A stretch of 64,000 bases of DNA from positions 456,452-520,451 of the forward strand of contig NZ_JABEKT010000004.1 of assembly GCF_013283195.1 (NCBI RefSeq), given 5' to 3'. The position numbers and the translations under genes were made by a program. Below are positions 54,883 to 63,695 of the stretch, piece after piece; positions within the stretch are counted from its first letter, which is position 1; the number at the start of each line of letters is the position of its first letter. The stretch is from Ensifer adhaerens. Its GTDB lineage: Bacteria > Pseudomonadota > Alphaproteobacteria > Rhizobiales > Rhizobiaceae. The notes beneath the pieces were generated by a model, which searched no databases, was not told the origin of the DNA, and worked only from the letters and a program-made list of their open reading frames with translations.

Positions 54883-55806
54883 ATGGCGGTGCTGTCGGCC
54901 ACCGAGGTGGAGCAAAGGCCCACGCATCCGCCAAAGAACAAGGCTCGCTGGACGGCCAGCGAAGAAGCAAGCGGGCTGGCACTGATCTCCCCGACGCTGC
55001 TCTATGCCGTCGCCCTGTTGTTCCTGCCGATCCTGATCGTCGTCGCCTACAGCTTCTGGACCCAGGACTACCTGACGATCGACCGCACCTTCACGCTTCA
55101 GAACTATAAAACAGCGCTCGGCGAACCGATCTACCAGGATCTGCTGGTGCGCTCGCTCGTCATCTCGCTCGTCGTCAGTGTCGTGACCGTCACCCTCTCC
55201 TATCCGATCGCCTGGTTCATTTCCTTCCATGGCGGCGTCCACAAGAACCTCTGGCTGTTCCTGATCACCGTGCCCTGCTGGACCAGCTATCTGCTGCGGG
55301 TCATGTCTTGGAAGGTGATCCTGGGCTATGGCGGTGTCATGAACACCGGCCTCCTGTCGATCGGCATCATCGACAAGCCGCTGACCTCGCTGCTCTACAA
55401 CTCCAACGCTGTCGTCATCACGCTCGTCCATAGCTGGGCGGCCTTCGCCATCCTGCCGATCTTCGTGTCGCTCGAGAAGGTCGACCGCTCGCTGATCGAG
55501 GCGGCGCACGATCTCGGCGACAACAAGCTGATGAGCTTCCTGCGCGTCACCCTGCCACTCTCCCTTCCCGGCGTCATCTCGGCCTTCCTGATCGTGATGA
55601 TCCCGACGGTCGGCGACTACGTCACGCCCAAGCTCGTCGGCGGCAAGGATGGCGTGATGATCGCGACCGCGATCCAGGCGCAGTTCGGCAAGGGTGCCAA
55701 CTGGCCGCTTGGTGCTGCTCTGTCGGTGACGACGATGGTCATCGTCTCGGCGATGGCGGGCATCGCGGTCCTTGCCCTGAAACTGCTGGTGAGGATGGCG
55801 AAATGA
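54883..55806 (+). CDS. ABC transporter permease, PotB-like
   Basis: A 307-residue inner-membrane permease of the spermidine/putrescine/ABC type 2 family, with a cytoplasmic leader (about 1-30), six TM helices (first around ALISPTLLYAVALLFLPILI) and an EAA loop near LIEAAHDLGDNKLMSFLRV. The stop overlaps the second permease by 4 nt. Likely imports a cationic amine or betaine-type solute with the PotC-, PotA- and PotD-like neighbours. Confidence 0.92.
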   Translation: MAVLSATEVEQRPTHPPKNKARWTASEEASGLALISPTLLYAVALLFLPILIVVAYSFWTQDYLTIDRTFTLQNYKTALGEPIYQDLLVRSLVISLVVSVVTVTLSYPIAWFISFHGGVHKNLWLFLITVPCWTSYLLRVMSWKVILGYGGVMNTGLLSIGIIDKPLTSLLYNSNAVVITLVHSWAAFAILPIFVSLEKVDRSLIEAAHDLGDNKLMSFLRVTLPLSLPGVISAFLIVMIPTVGDYVTPKLVGGKDGVMIATAIQAQFGKGANWPLGAALSVTTMVIVSAMAGIAVLALKLLVRMAK

Positions 55807-56627
55807 GCGGGCGTCACGGCATTCCTAAGTCCCGCTGGCTGCCGGCCTATGTCACGGTCTATCTGGCGTTTCTGTATTTTCCGATCCTGCTTTTACCGAT
55901 CTTCTCCTTCAACAACGCGGCGACGACCACCTTCCCGCTCGCCGGCTTCACCACCAAATGGTACGCGTCGCTCTGGCACAACACCGCGCTCCTCGAAGCG
56001 GCGCGCAACAGCATGATCGTCGGCGTCTCCGTCGCCATTCTCTCCACCGTGCTCGGCATCTGCGCGGCCCGCGCCATCACCCGCTATCGCTTTCGCGGCC
56101 AGCGGGCGGCGACCGGGTTGATCATGGCGCCGCTGTTCCTGCCGGAAATCATCTTTGCCGTTTCACTGCTGATGATCATTCTGCAGCTCGGGGTCGAGCT
56201 GTCGCTGGTGACCGTCATTCTCGGCCAGGTGATCTTCTGCCTGCCCTACGCGATGTCGGTGCTGATTTCAGGTTTCGGCGGCTTCGACCGGTCGCTGGAG
56301 GAGGCATCGCTCGATCTCGGCGAGACCGCGATCGGGACGTTTCGCCGGGTGACGCTGCCGGTGGTCGCCCCGGCGCTCGTCTCGAGCCTGCTGGTCTCCT
56401 TCACCGTCTCGCTCGATGAGTTCATCCTCGCCTTCTTCCTCTCGGGCACCGAGCCGACCTTGCCGGTCTATATCTGGGGGCAGTTGCGCTTCGCCGCCAA
56501 GCTGCCCGGCGTTCTCGCCCTCGGTAGCGTGATGATCCTCATCTCGATCCTGCTTCTCACCCTTTCGGAAATCATACGCCGTCGCGCCGAACACCGGCTG
56601 AGGGCGCAGGGAGCGCTCAATGCCTGA
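55803..56627 (+). CDS. ABC transporter permease, PotC-like
   Basis: A 274-residue permease paired with the PotB-like protein: TM1 near YVTVYLAFLYFPILLLPIFS, then the EAA loop FDRSLEEASLDLGETAIGTF followed by RRVTLPVVAPALV. It overlaps both neighbours (4 nt upstream, 8 nt downstream), indicating tight translational coupling in a three-gene unit. Confidence 0.92.
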   Translation: MSGRHGIPKSRWLPAYVTVYLAFLYFPILLLPIFSFNNAATTTFPLAGFTTKWYASLWHNTALLEAARNSMIVGVSVAILSTVLGICAARAITRYRFRGQRAATGLIMAPLFLPEIIFAVSLLMIILQLGVELSLVTVILGQVIFCLPYAMSVLISGFGGFDRSLEEASLDLGETAIGTFRRVTLPVVAPALVSSLLVSFTVSLDEFILAFFLSGTEPTLPVYIWGQLRFAAKLPGVLALGSVMILISILLLTLSEIIRRRAEHRLRAQGALNA

Positions 56628-57708
56628 AACACCGATGATAACGATCGAGGCAGTCAACAAGTTCTACGGCATCTACAAGGCGCTCGATGACGTCTCGCTC
56701 GATATTGCCGCCGGCGAATTCTTCTCGCTGCTTGGGCCGTCCGGCTGCGGCAAGACCACGCTGTTGCGCTCAATCGCCGGCTTCGACACACCGAGCACCG
56801 GCGATATCCGCATCGATGGGCAATCGGTGATCGGCACGCCGCCGAACCGCCGTCCGACCAACATGGTCTTCCAGAACTATGCGATCTTTCCGCATCTCGA
56901 TGTCGAGGAAAACGTCGCTTACGGCCTGAAACGCTTGAAGCTTGATGCGAGCGGGGAGCGCCGGCGCGTGGGCGCCGCCCTCGACCAGGTCCGGCTCGGC
57001 CATCTCGGCAAGCGCCGGGCGCACGAGCTTTCCGGCGGTCAGCGCCAGCGCGTCGCACTTGCCCGAGCGCTCGTCATGCGCCCAAAAGTCTTGCTGCTCG
57101 ATGAACCGCTTTCGGCGCTCGACAAGAAGCTGAGGGAGGAAATGCAGGTCGAGTTGCGCTCGCTGCAAAAGGCCGTCGGCATCACCTTCATCCTCGTCAC
57201 GCACGATCAGTACGAGGCGCTCGCTTTGTCCGATCGGATCGCCGTGATGTTTGGCGGACGCATCGCACAGGTGGCAACACCAAAGGAAATCTACCAGCGC
57301 CCGACCACCCGTCAGATCGCCGATTTTCTCGGCGGCATGAATTTCATGAAGGCGCGGATCACCGGCGAGACTGCGACGCGGCTCTCGGTCGAAACACCGC
57401 GTTTCGGCGGCGTCACGCTCGACAAGCCGCTTGGGTTCAACGCCCGCAATGGCACGGCGACGATCGGCATCCGGCCGGAACGGCTGCGCGTGCTTTGGGA
57501 TGACGCCAAGGCCGATTTCGAGCTCGCTGGCCGGGTCGTCGATCGCCACTATTTCGGCGAGATCACCCACCTGATCGTCGACGTCCCCGGCATGGAGCAG
57601 CCGCTCTCCGTCTCGGAAACCAACAATTTCGGTGCGGATGACATTCCGGTCGGCGACGCGGTTCGGCTCGCCTATGATCCGGATGCGCTCGTGGCGCTTT
57701 CGGACTGA
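56620..57708 (+). CDS. ABC transporter ATP-binding protein, PotA-like
   Basis: A 362-residue ATPase with Walker A LLGPSGCGKTTLLRSIAGFD, Q-loop NMVFQNYAIFPHLDVEENV, signature LSGGQRQRVALARAL, Walker B KVLLLDEPLSALDKKL and H-loop LVTHDQYEAL, followed by a C-terminal TOBE/OB regulatory domain (about 280-360). This is the polyamine/Fe/quaternary amine (CUT1-like PotA) type. It ends the plus-strand ABC operon; a terminator with a T run follows. Confidence 0.94.
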   Translation: MPETPMITIEAVNKFYGIYKALDDVSLDIAAGEFFSLLGPSGCGKTTLLRSIAGFDTPSTGDIRIDGQSVIGTPPNRRPTNMVFQNYAIFPHLDVEENVAYGLKRLKLDASGERRRVGAALDQVRLGHLGKRRAHELSGGQRQRVALARALVMRPKVLLLDEPLSALDKKLREEMQVELRSLQKAVGITFILVTHDQYEALALSDRIAVMFGGRIAQVATPKEIYQRPTTRQIADFLGGMNFMKARITGETATRLSVETPRFGGVTLDKPLGFNARNGTATIGIRPERLRVLWDDAKADFELAGRVVDRHYFGEITHLIVDVPGMEQPLSVSETNNFGADDIPVGDAVRLAYDPDALVALSD

Positions 57709-57715
57709 TTGGGCC

Positions 57716-57740
57716 GGGCAGCCGCACCTCGCAGCTGCCC
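57716..57740 (+). terminator. Rho-independent terminator of ABC operon
   Basis: A 7-bp GGGCAGC / GCTGCCC stem with an 11-nt loop is followed within 5 nt by a TTTTT run, between convergent genes. It is the clearest intrinsic terminator in the window. Confidence 0.75.
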
Positions 57741-57753
57741 CGAATTTTTCCCC

Positions 57754-58836
57754 TCAGTAACCTGCTTTGATTTTCTCGAACTCGGCGATCATCTTCTGGC
57801 GCAGCTCCATCGGCATCGGCGATTGGAACAGCGTGTTGTCGAGGAACTTCGAAACGTCTGCATAGCCCTTGTCGGCCAGGATCTTCGGATCGACCTGCGC
57901 CATGCCGCGCGCATTGGCATGGCCATAGCCCCAGGATTCAACCATGTAGGAGGTGATCGCCGGATCGGTGATCGAGTTGAGGAAGTCATACTGCTGGTCC
58001 TCCGGGGCCGCAGCACCCTTGAGCCGGACATAGCCGCACACCCAGGTCGACAGGCCCTCGACGGTGTCTTTCTTGATCGCAGCCGGCACGCCGTCGGCCT
58101 GCAGCGTCGTGGCGGTTTCGTTCCAGGCCCAGGCGAGATCGACCTCGCCGCTGGCGATCGCCTGGCTGAGGTCGGTGTTGTCTGTCCAGTAGAGGCGAAC
58201 GTTCTTGTGCACCTCGCGCAGGAAATCCGACGCCTGTTTGAATTGCTCGTCGGTCATCGTCGTCCAGTCCTTGAGACCGATCGCAAGGCTCGCGAGCGCA
58301 TAGGCGTCATCGACATTGTCGCCGATCGATACCCTGTCTTTGAACTTCGGATCGGCAAAGGCCTTCAGCGAGGAAATCTCCTCGGGCTTCACCGTGTCGG
58401 TACGATAGGTCAGCACCGTGTTGCCCCATTCGAACGGCAACAGCCAGGCCTTGCCATCAGGCGTGGTCATCAGCCCCTTCATGGCAACAATGCCTGGATC
58501 GGTGTCGTTCCAGTAGGTCAGCTTCGACGTATCCAGTGGCTCGATCAGGCCGGCCTCCCGCCACTTCGCTACGCTCTGCGAACAGGGGTGGGCGAGATCG
58601 GCCTTGAAGCCTGAGCGCAGCTTCTGGAAAGCCTCTTCCTCGTCGCCGAAGAAACTGAAATCGGGCTCGGCACCATGTTTGGCGGTATAGGCGGGGTGGA
58701 AGGCAGGGTCCTCGTAACCCGACCAGTCGAAGATCGTGAGATTGTCTGCGGCAAGCGCCGGCAGGGCAGTGCTCGAGACAAGCGAGGCGATGAACACGCC
58801 CCGCAAGATTTGCCTGCACACGTTCACCAATATCAT
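57754..58836 (-). CDS. ABC transporter substrate-binding protein, PotD/PotF-like
   Basis: A 360-residue periplasmic binding protein (SBP_bac_8/PotD family) with a signal peptide (about 1-30, cleavage after ALA) and mature start DNLTIFDWSGYEDPAF. Trp and acidic cleft residues typical of PotD are seen (FEWGNTVLTYRTD; WAWNETATTLQADG). ATG 58836 has GGAGG 5 nt upstream. Unusually, it is encoded opposite to and convergent with its presumed permease/ATPase operon, and lies behind a methyltransferase and TetR gene. The ligand is probably a polyamine-like or methylated amine. Confidence 0.9.
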   Translation of the reverse strand: MILVNVCRQILRGVFIASLVSSTALPALAADNLTIFDWSGYEDPAFHPAYTAKHGAEPDFSFFGDEEEAFQKLRSGFKADLAHPCSQSVAKWREAGLIEPLDTSKLTYWNDTDPGIVAMKGLMTTPDGKAWLLPFEWGNTVLTYRTDTVKPEEISSLKAFADPKFKDRVSIGDNVDDAYALASLAIGLKDWTTMTDEQFKQASDFLREVHKNVRLYWTDNTDLSQAIASGEVDLAWAWNETATTLQADGVPAAIKKDTVEGLSTWVCGYVRLKGAAAPEDQQYDFLNSITDPAITSYMVESWGYGHANARGMAQVDPKILADKGYADVSKFLDNTLFQSPMPMELRQKMIAEFEKIKAGY

Positions 58837-58876
58837 GCCAACCTCCTCTATCCGGCCGTTCCGGCGTTGTTGTTCC

Positions 58877-59575
58877 CTATTTCGGCCCTTCCCGGGTGAA
58901 ATGCGTGGGGAAGGCGACGAGCAGATACTCGACGGCCGCAGCATGCGCCTTCTCGCGCGTCAGTCCGTCGCCCATCATCAGCCGCAGCCACAGCCCTTCC
59001 ATCGATGCGCAGAGCGCCAGCGTCATCCCCTCAGGCTCGTAGGCATAGCCGCCCTCGTCCTTGAGCGTCTGGCAGAGCGCCAGAAAGATCTCCTGGTACT
59101 TGACGTCGCGTGCGCCGCAGAGCGCCTGATAGGTCGGCCGCGACTTTGCCTCACCCCAGAAGGCACACCACGCGGCAAGCTTGCGCTTGGTGCAGATCTT
59201 TCGATCGAAATCGCAGGCAACGAGCGCCCAGAGTTGGGCCGCCGCCTTGTCGCCGGCCTTGTCCAGCGCCGCACCCCAATTGGCGGCATATTCGTCCGCC
59301 ATGTATTGCAGCGTGGCGATCAGCAACTTTTCCTTGCTTTCGAAATGGAAGTTGACGATGCCGCGCGAAAGACCGGCGCCATCGGCGACATCGGCCAGCG
59401 TTGTCTCGGAATAGCCGCGCTTGGCGAGCGAATCGATCGTCGCCTCGATCAACTGCTGCCGTCTGGTTTCCTTGGACGCCTTGCGCCCGCGCTTCTCGGT
59501 GTCCGTTGCGTCCTGTGCCGCAGAGGTGAGTTTCATCCGTACCGCCGTGCTGTTCTTCTTGAGGCGCAGGTGCAT
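58877..59575 (-). CDS. TetR-family regulator, BetI-like
   Basis: A 232-residue TetR regulator. A basic leader (about 1-35) precedes the HTH domain (about 40-90: SLAKRGYSETTLADVADGAG then LSRGIVNFHFESKEKLL), and the C-terminal region (about 115-225) resembles BetI-type TetR_C domains (LWALVACDFDRKICTKRKL and AAWCAFWGE). ATG 59575 has GGAGC upstream and lies 1 nt after the methyltransferase stop. BetI proteins sense choline. The three TGAAYR-NN-YRTTCA palindromes in the island are its probable operators, including one upstream of its own operon. Confidence 0.9.
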   Translation of the reverse strand: MHLRLKKNSTAVRMKLTSAAQDATDTEKRGRKASKETRRQQLIEATIDSLAKRGYSETTLADVADGAGLSRGIVNFHFESKEKLLIATLQYMADEYAANWGAALDKAGDKAAAQLWALVACDFDRKICTKRKLAAWCAFWGEAKSRPTYQALCGARDVKYQEIFLALCQTLKDEGGYAYEPEGMTLALCASMEGLWLRLMMGDGLTREKAHAAAVEYLLVAFPTHFTREGPK

Positions 59576-59576
59576 A

Positions 59577-60386
59577 TCATGCTCCGCGCGGCATCGGCTT
59601 GATGCCACGCAGATGAGTGGGACAATGCTCACCACTGTCAAGCACCTTCTGCATCGCAGTCCAGGTCCGGATGTTCTTCGCCACATAGGCTTCGCCGACG
59701 GCGGCGATGGCCTCGGCGCGCAGGGAACCTTCAAGCCTTGAAAGCTCGTTGCGGGCGACGTCCCGGTACCAGGCATTGCGGCTGAGCGAACCGACATCGT
59801 CGAAGCCGGCCGCCGTCATCGCTGCTATATAGGTCTTAGCCGAGGCCATGCCGAAGCTCAGACCTTCGGCCGCAAGATAGGCCTTCATGTTGCTGGACGG
59901 TTCGCCATCATGCGAGATCAGCCAATCGGAGGCAGCAAAGGCCCCGCCGGGCGCAAGCACACGGAAGATCTCGCGGAAGATCGCCGCCTTGTCCGGGACA
60001 TGCACCAGCGCATCCTTGGAAAAGACCACATCGAAACTGCAATCTGGGAATGGCAAACGACCGGGCGCCGACTGGATGAAGGCGACATTGGTCAAACCCG
60101 AACGCGCGGCAGCAACTCGAGCCCGCTCGATTACCGGCACCTCGACATCGAAACCTGTCACCTGCGCCGGGCCATGGGTTTCGGCAATATGCAGCGTCGC
60201 CCCGCCGGCCCCGCAGCCGAAATCGAGCACGCGTTTGCCGCCAAGCTCCAGCCCTTCGAGGACGCGATCGACCTCTCCAGCACCCCCGGGAGAAAGATAC
60301 CCCTCCCCCCAGAGCACCGCGAGAAAGCGGATGGCCGCATCGTCGTATTCCGCCAGCGGCTGCACCTCTCCATCGATCGACGACAT
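59577..60386 (-). CDS. SAM-dependent methyltransferase, phosphoethanolamine-MTase-like
   Basis: A 269-residue class I methyltransferase. Motif I is [20 protein letters not shown], followed by [14 protein letters not shown] (motif II) and the region [36 protein letters not shown], closely reminiscent of phosphoethanolamine N-methyltransferases (FPDNSFD ... LHI). ATG 60386 has GGAGG 4 nt upstream. It leads the minus-strand unit containing the BetI-like regulator and the binding protein. It may methylate an amine (making a betaine or choline-type product) or accept methyl groups in a transfer pathway; this is unresolved. Confidence 0.85.
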   Translation of the reverse strand: MSSIDGEVQPLAEYDDAAIRFLAVLWGEGYLSPGGAGEVDRVLEGLELGGKRVLDFGCGAGGATLHIAETHGPAQVTGFDVEVPVIERARVAAARSGLTNVAFIQSAPGRLPFPDCSFDVVFSKDALVHVPDKAAIFREIFRVLAPGGAFAASDWLISHDGEPSSNMKAYLAAEGLSFGMASAKTYIAAMTAAGFDDVGSLSRNAWYRDVARNELSRLEGSLRAEAIAAVGEAYVAKNIRTWTAMQKVLDSGEHCPTHLRGIKPMPRGA

Positions 60387-60457
60387 CGGACCTCCGATCC
60401 GGCGTTGCACCTCGACAGAAATCCTATCGCGTTATCAGAGGATTGCAACATATTTGC

Positions 60458-60471
60458 TGAACACTCATTCA
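60458..60471. promoter_or_regulatory. TetR-type operator, site 3 (methyltransferase/oxidoreductase divergent promoter)
   Basis: The palindrome TGAACACTCATTCA (TGAAYR-NN-YRTTCA) lies in the 146-bp gap between the divergent methyltransferase-tetR-binding-protein unit and the FAD oxidoreductase operon. It would allow autoregulation and control of both units. Confidence 0.72.
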
Positions 60472-60532
60472 AAATATATGGACAACATTCTGCTTTCCAT
60501 GTCATTTTTTCATCAACGACAAGGGGAGCCAC

Positions 60533-62152
60533 ATGAAAAAATACGACGTGGTGATGATCGGAGGCGGCCATAACGGGCTGGTAACGGCCTGCTATCTCCA
60601 GCGGGCGGGACTGGATGTGATCGTCCTTGAGAAGAACGCCTGGGTCGGCGGCGCCGCCACCAGCCGGGAGCTGACCCCCGGCTTTCTCTATTCGAACTGT
60701 TCTTACGTCTGCTCTTTGTTCCGGCCCGAGATCATGCGCGACCTCGAGCTGCCCAAGCACGGGCTGCAGGTCATCTCCTACGAAGGCGGCGCGGTCTTTA
60801 CGCGGGATGGCGACTACCTCGCCTCCTATCGCGATCATGACTCCCACCGCCGCGAGTTCGCCCGCTTTTCCAAGCGCGATGCCGAAGCCTATGATCGCTA
60901 TGCACGGGATGTGACGCGCCAATGCCGGTTCATCCAGCCGCTGCTGATGCGCACGGCACCGGATCCGTTCAGCTTCAAACCGCGCGACCTTCAGGAGATG
61001 CTCTATCTCGCAAAGAAGTTTGGTGACTTCTCTCCCGCAGAGATGGCCGCAACCTTGCGCTTCTGGACCATGTCGATCGCGGACTTCCTCGACGAGTATT
61101 TCGAGACCGACGTGGTGAAGGCCTATCTGGCGCTCTCGGGCATCATCGGAACGGCGCTTGGGCCGATGTCGCCGGGAACGGCCTATGTGCTGTTGCATCA
61201 CTATATGGGCGAAGTCGACGGGTCGGTTGGCGCCTGGGGCTATGCCCGCGGCGGCATGGGCGCGGTGACGTCGGCCCTCGCCTCCTCCTTCAAGGCATCG
61301 GGCGGCACAATCCGCACCGGCGCCGATGTCGCCAAGATCATGACCCATCGCGGCAAGGCGACAGGGGCGGTGCTTGCCGACGGCGAAGAAGTCCTCGGCA
61401 AGCTTGTCGTCTCCAATGCCGACGTCAAGCGTACCTTCCTGAAGCTCGTCGACGAGAGCGCGCTGCCGGAGCGTTTCGTCCACCGTGTCCGCCACTTCAA
61501 GATGCGCGGCTCCTCGGGCAAGCTCAACATCGCCCTCGACAGCCTGCCGGAGTTTCCGGCCTTGCCATCTGGCTCCTCCTGCATTCGCGGCGACCTGCAC
61601 TTCACAGACACGATCGAACGCATGGAAAAGGGCTATGACGACTGGAAGGCCGGGCGCTGGTCGGCCGATCCCTTCGTCGACATGATGATCCCGACGACGC
61701 TCGACCCGACGATGGCCCCGCCCGGCAAGCACTTCGTCTCCTGCTTCGTGCAATACTGTCCACCGAAGGTCGAAGGCAACGACTGGACCGATGCCGACCG
61801 TGACGCCTTCGCTGAGACGGTGATCAAGCAGATCTCCGACTATTCGCCCGGCTTCCGCGAACGCATCCTGCACATGGAGGTGCGCACGCCGCGCGAGATA
61901 GAGCAGGAAGTCGGCCTCACCGAAGGCAACATCTTCCAGGGCGAACTGACCTTCGACCAGTTGCTGTTCAACCGGCCGGTCCCCGGATACGCACAATATC
62001 GAAGCCCGGTCCGCGGTCTCTACATCTGCGGCTCCTCGACCCATCCCGGCGGCGGCGTCATGGGCGCCCCCGGCCGCAACGCCGCCGCCGAGATCCTGCG
62101 CGATCTCAGGCACGCTCCCTCGCACATGAGTTCGGCCCATGACGTCATTTGA
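60533..62152 (+). CDS. NAD(P)/FAD-dependent oxidoreductase (phytoene-dehydrogenase-like), first copy
   Basis: A 539-residue flavoprotein of the COG1233/amine oxidase-like group. The FAD motif is VVMIGGGHNGLVTACYLQRA at the N-terminus, followed by GGAATSRELTPGF. The C-terminal FAD motif is GLYICGSSTHPGGGVMGAPG. Such proteins are annotated as phytoene dehydrogenase-like, but carotenoid genes are absent here, so an amine or imine substrate is more likely. AGGGGAG lies 5-6 nt before ATG 60533. It overlaps the second copy by 14 nt. Confidence 0.88.
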   Translation: MKKYDVVMIGGGHNGLVTACYLQRAGLDVIVLEKNAWVGGAATSRELTPGFLYSNCSYVCSLFRPEIMRDLELPKHGLQVISYEGGAVFTRDGDYLASYRDHDSHRREFARFSKRDAEAYDRYARDVTRQCRFIQPLLMRTAPDPFSFKPRDLQEMLYLAKKFGDFSPAEMAATLRFWTMSIADFLDEYFETDVVKAYLALSGIIGTALGPMSPGTAYVLLHHYMGEVDGSVGAWGYARGGMGAVTSALASSFKASGGTIRTGADVAKIMTHRGKATGAVLADGEEVLGKLVVSNADVKRTFLKLVDESALPERFVHRVRHFKMRGSSGKLNIALDSLPEFPALPSGSSCIRGDLHFTDTIERMEKGYDDWKAGRWSADPFVDMMIPTTLDPTMAPPGKHFVSCFVQYCPPKVEGNDWTDADRDAFAETVIKQISDYSPGFRERILHMEVRTPREIEQEVGLTEGNIFQGELTFDQLLFNRPVPGYAQYRSPVRGLYICGSSTHPGGGVMGAPGRNAAAEILRDLRHAPSHMSSAHDVI

Positions 62153-63695
62153 TGCCATTGTCATCGGCGGCGGCCACAACGGCCTGACCGCCGCCACCCT
62201 CCTTGCCCGGTCCGGGCGCAAGGTCGTGGTGATCGAAGCGGACGACGCGCTCGGCGGTGCTGCCCGCAGCTTCGAGTTTCATCCAGGCTTCGTCAGCCCT
62301 GGCCTTGCGCACATCATCAATCGCCTCGACGCAGATGTGTTGTCCGCGCTCGAAATTGATCATTCGACAACGCACGTGACCGCCCCGACCGTTGCGCTAT
62401 CGCCGACGGGTGTGCACGCCGTGCTGCGTGGCGCCTATGGTGAAACGATCGACGGGGCCTCTCGGGAGGAGGCGGCGCGTTTTGCCGATTTTCGCGGCAA
62501 GCTCCTGTTCCAGGCGGGCATCTTCAAACGCTTCCTCAAGCGTCGCCCGCCCGAAGTGGGCGAGATCGCCTTCGACGATCTCAAGTCCTTCGCCACCGCC
62601 GGTCTTCATCTCCTGAGCAAGGGCCGCGAAGAGGGCCGGGATTTCCTGCGCATGCTGTTGATGAACGTCGCCGATGTCGCCGATGAATATCTGACCGACG
62701 ACCGGCTGAAGGGCCTTGCCGCCTTCGATGCGACGCTCGGCATTCATCTAGGACCGCGATCGCCGACGTCGCTGCTTGGTCTCTATTATCGCCTGACCGG
62801 CGAAGTGGCTGGCGCTACCGGCGCGCAGGTCGTGGCGAAGGGCAATGGCCAATCGATCGCCGCCCTCTTCGATGCGGCGGCAACCAAGGCGGGCGTTGCG
62901 ATCCGGACCGGCACGCACGTCGAGAAGATCGTCGCCGATCGCGGCCGCGCGACCGGGATCATGCTGTCGACGGGCGAAACGCTGACCGCCCCGGCCATCA
63001 TCTCCGCCATCCATCCGCAGGCGACGTTCATGGCCCTGACCGATGCCGCCGAGATCGGCACCGGCTTCCGCCGCGCCATCGGCAACATCCGCACCAGGGG
63101 CAATGTCGCCAAGCTCGACCTGGCGCTCGACCGTGTCCCCGATTTCCCGGGTGTGGCGCGCGCCGATCTTGCCGGCAGGCTGGTGATCGCCCGATCGATC
63201 GATCACGTAGAGCAGGCATTCAACCCGGCGAAGTATGGCCAGTTCTCGACCGATCCGGTGATGGAGATAACGCTTCCGAGCCTGACCGATCCCACGCTTG
63301 CGCCCGACGGCGCCTGCACACTTTCGGCGCTGGTCGAGTTTGCGCCCTATGCGCTTGCGGATGGTTGGGAAAAGGGCAAGCCCGCCTTCCTGAAGATCGT
63401 GCTCGAAACGCTCGAACGCTATTGCCCGGGATTTGGCGCCAGTATCGTCGCCACGCATTTCCTGACACCTGCCGACATGGAAGAACGCTACAACCTGCCG
63501 GGCGGGCACTGGCACCACGGGGAACTCCAGGCCGACCAGCTCCTGATCAACCGCCCGGTCAATGCAGCCGCCGGCTACGCGACGCCGCTCGAAGGCCTTT
63601 ACCTCGCAAGCGCTGGCTCGCATCCGGGTGGCGGCATCTCCGGCCTGCCCGGCCTGCTCGCTGCCCGCCAGATCCTTTCGGAGAAACGCGCATGA
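62139..63695 (+). CDS. NAD(P)/FAD-dependent oxidoreductase (phytoene-dehydrogenase-like), second copy
   Basis: A 518-residue paralogue of the upstream protein: FAD motif IVIGGGHNGLTAATLLARSG, GGAARSFEFHPGF, and C-terminal GLYLASAGSHPGGGISGLPG. Sequence divergence in the middle is high, so the pair may act as a heterodimer or on consecutive steps. Its start lies inside the end of the first copy and its stop overlaps the GcvT-like start by 4 nt (ATGA), so the three genes form a coupled operon. Confidence 0.88.
   Translation: MTSFDAIVIGGGHNGLTAATLLARSGRKVVVIEADDALGGAARSFEFHPGFVSPGLAHIINRLDADVLSALEIDHSTTHVTAPTVALSPTGVHAVLRGAYGETIDGASREEAARFADFRGKLLFQAGIFKRFLKRRPPEVGEIAFDDLKSFATAGLHLLSKGREEGRDFLRMLLMNVADVADEYLTDDRLKGLAAFDATLGIHLGPRSPTSLLGLYYRLTGEVAGATGAQVVAKGNGQSIAALFDAAATKAGVAIRTGTHVEKIVADRGRATGIMLSTGETLTAPAIISAIHPQATFMALTDAAEIGTGFRRAIGNIRTRGNVAKLDLALDRVPDFPGVARADLAGRLVIARSIDHVEQAFNPAKYGQFSTDPVMEITLPSLTDPTLAPDGACTLSALVEFAPYALADGWEKGKPAFLKIVLETLERYCPGFGASIVATHFLTPADMEERYNLPGGHWHHGELQADQLLINRPVNAAAGYATPLEGLYLASAGSHPGGGISGLPGLLAARQILSEKRA

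Noticed and set aside
60158-62221. 687-residue minus-strand open frame opposite the first FAD oxidoreductase and the methyltransferase start
   Set aside because: It is the antisense mirror of high-GC genes: Arg/His/Gly-rich, without domains, and overlaps well-supported genes on both strands.
60533-63695. Carotenoid desaturase genes
   Set aside because: The fold is phytoene-dehydrogenase-like, but no crtB/crtE or other carotenoid genes are near and the operon contains a GcvT-like gene.
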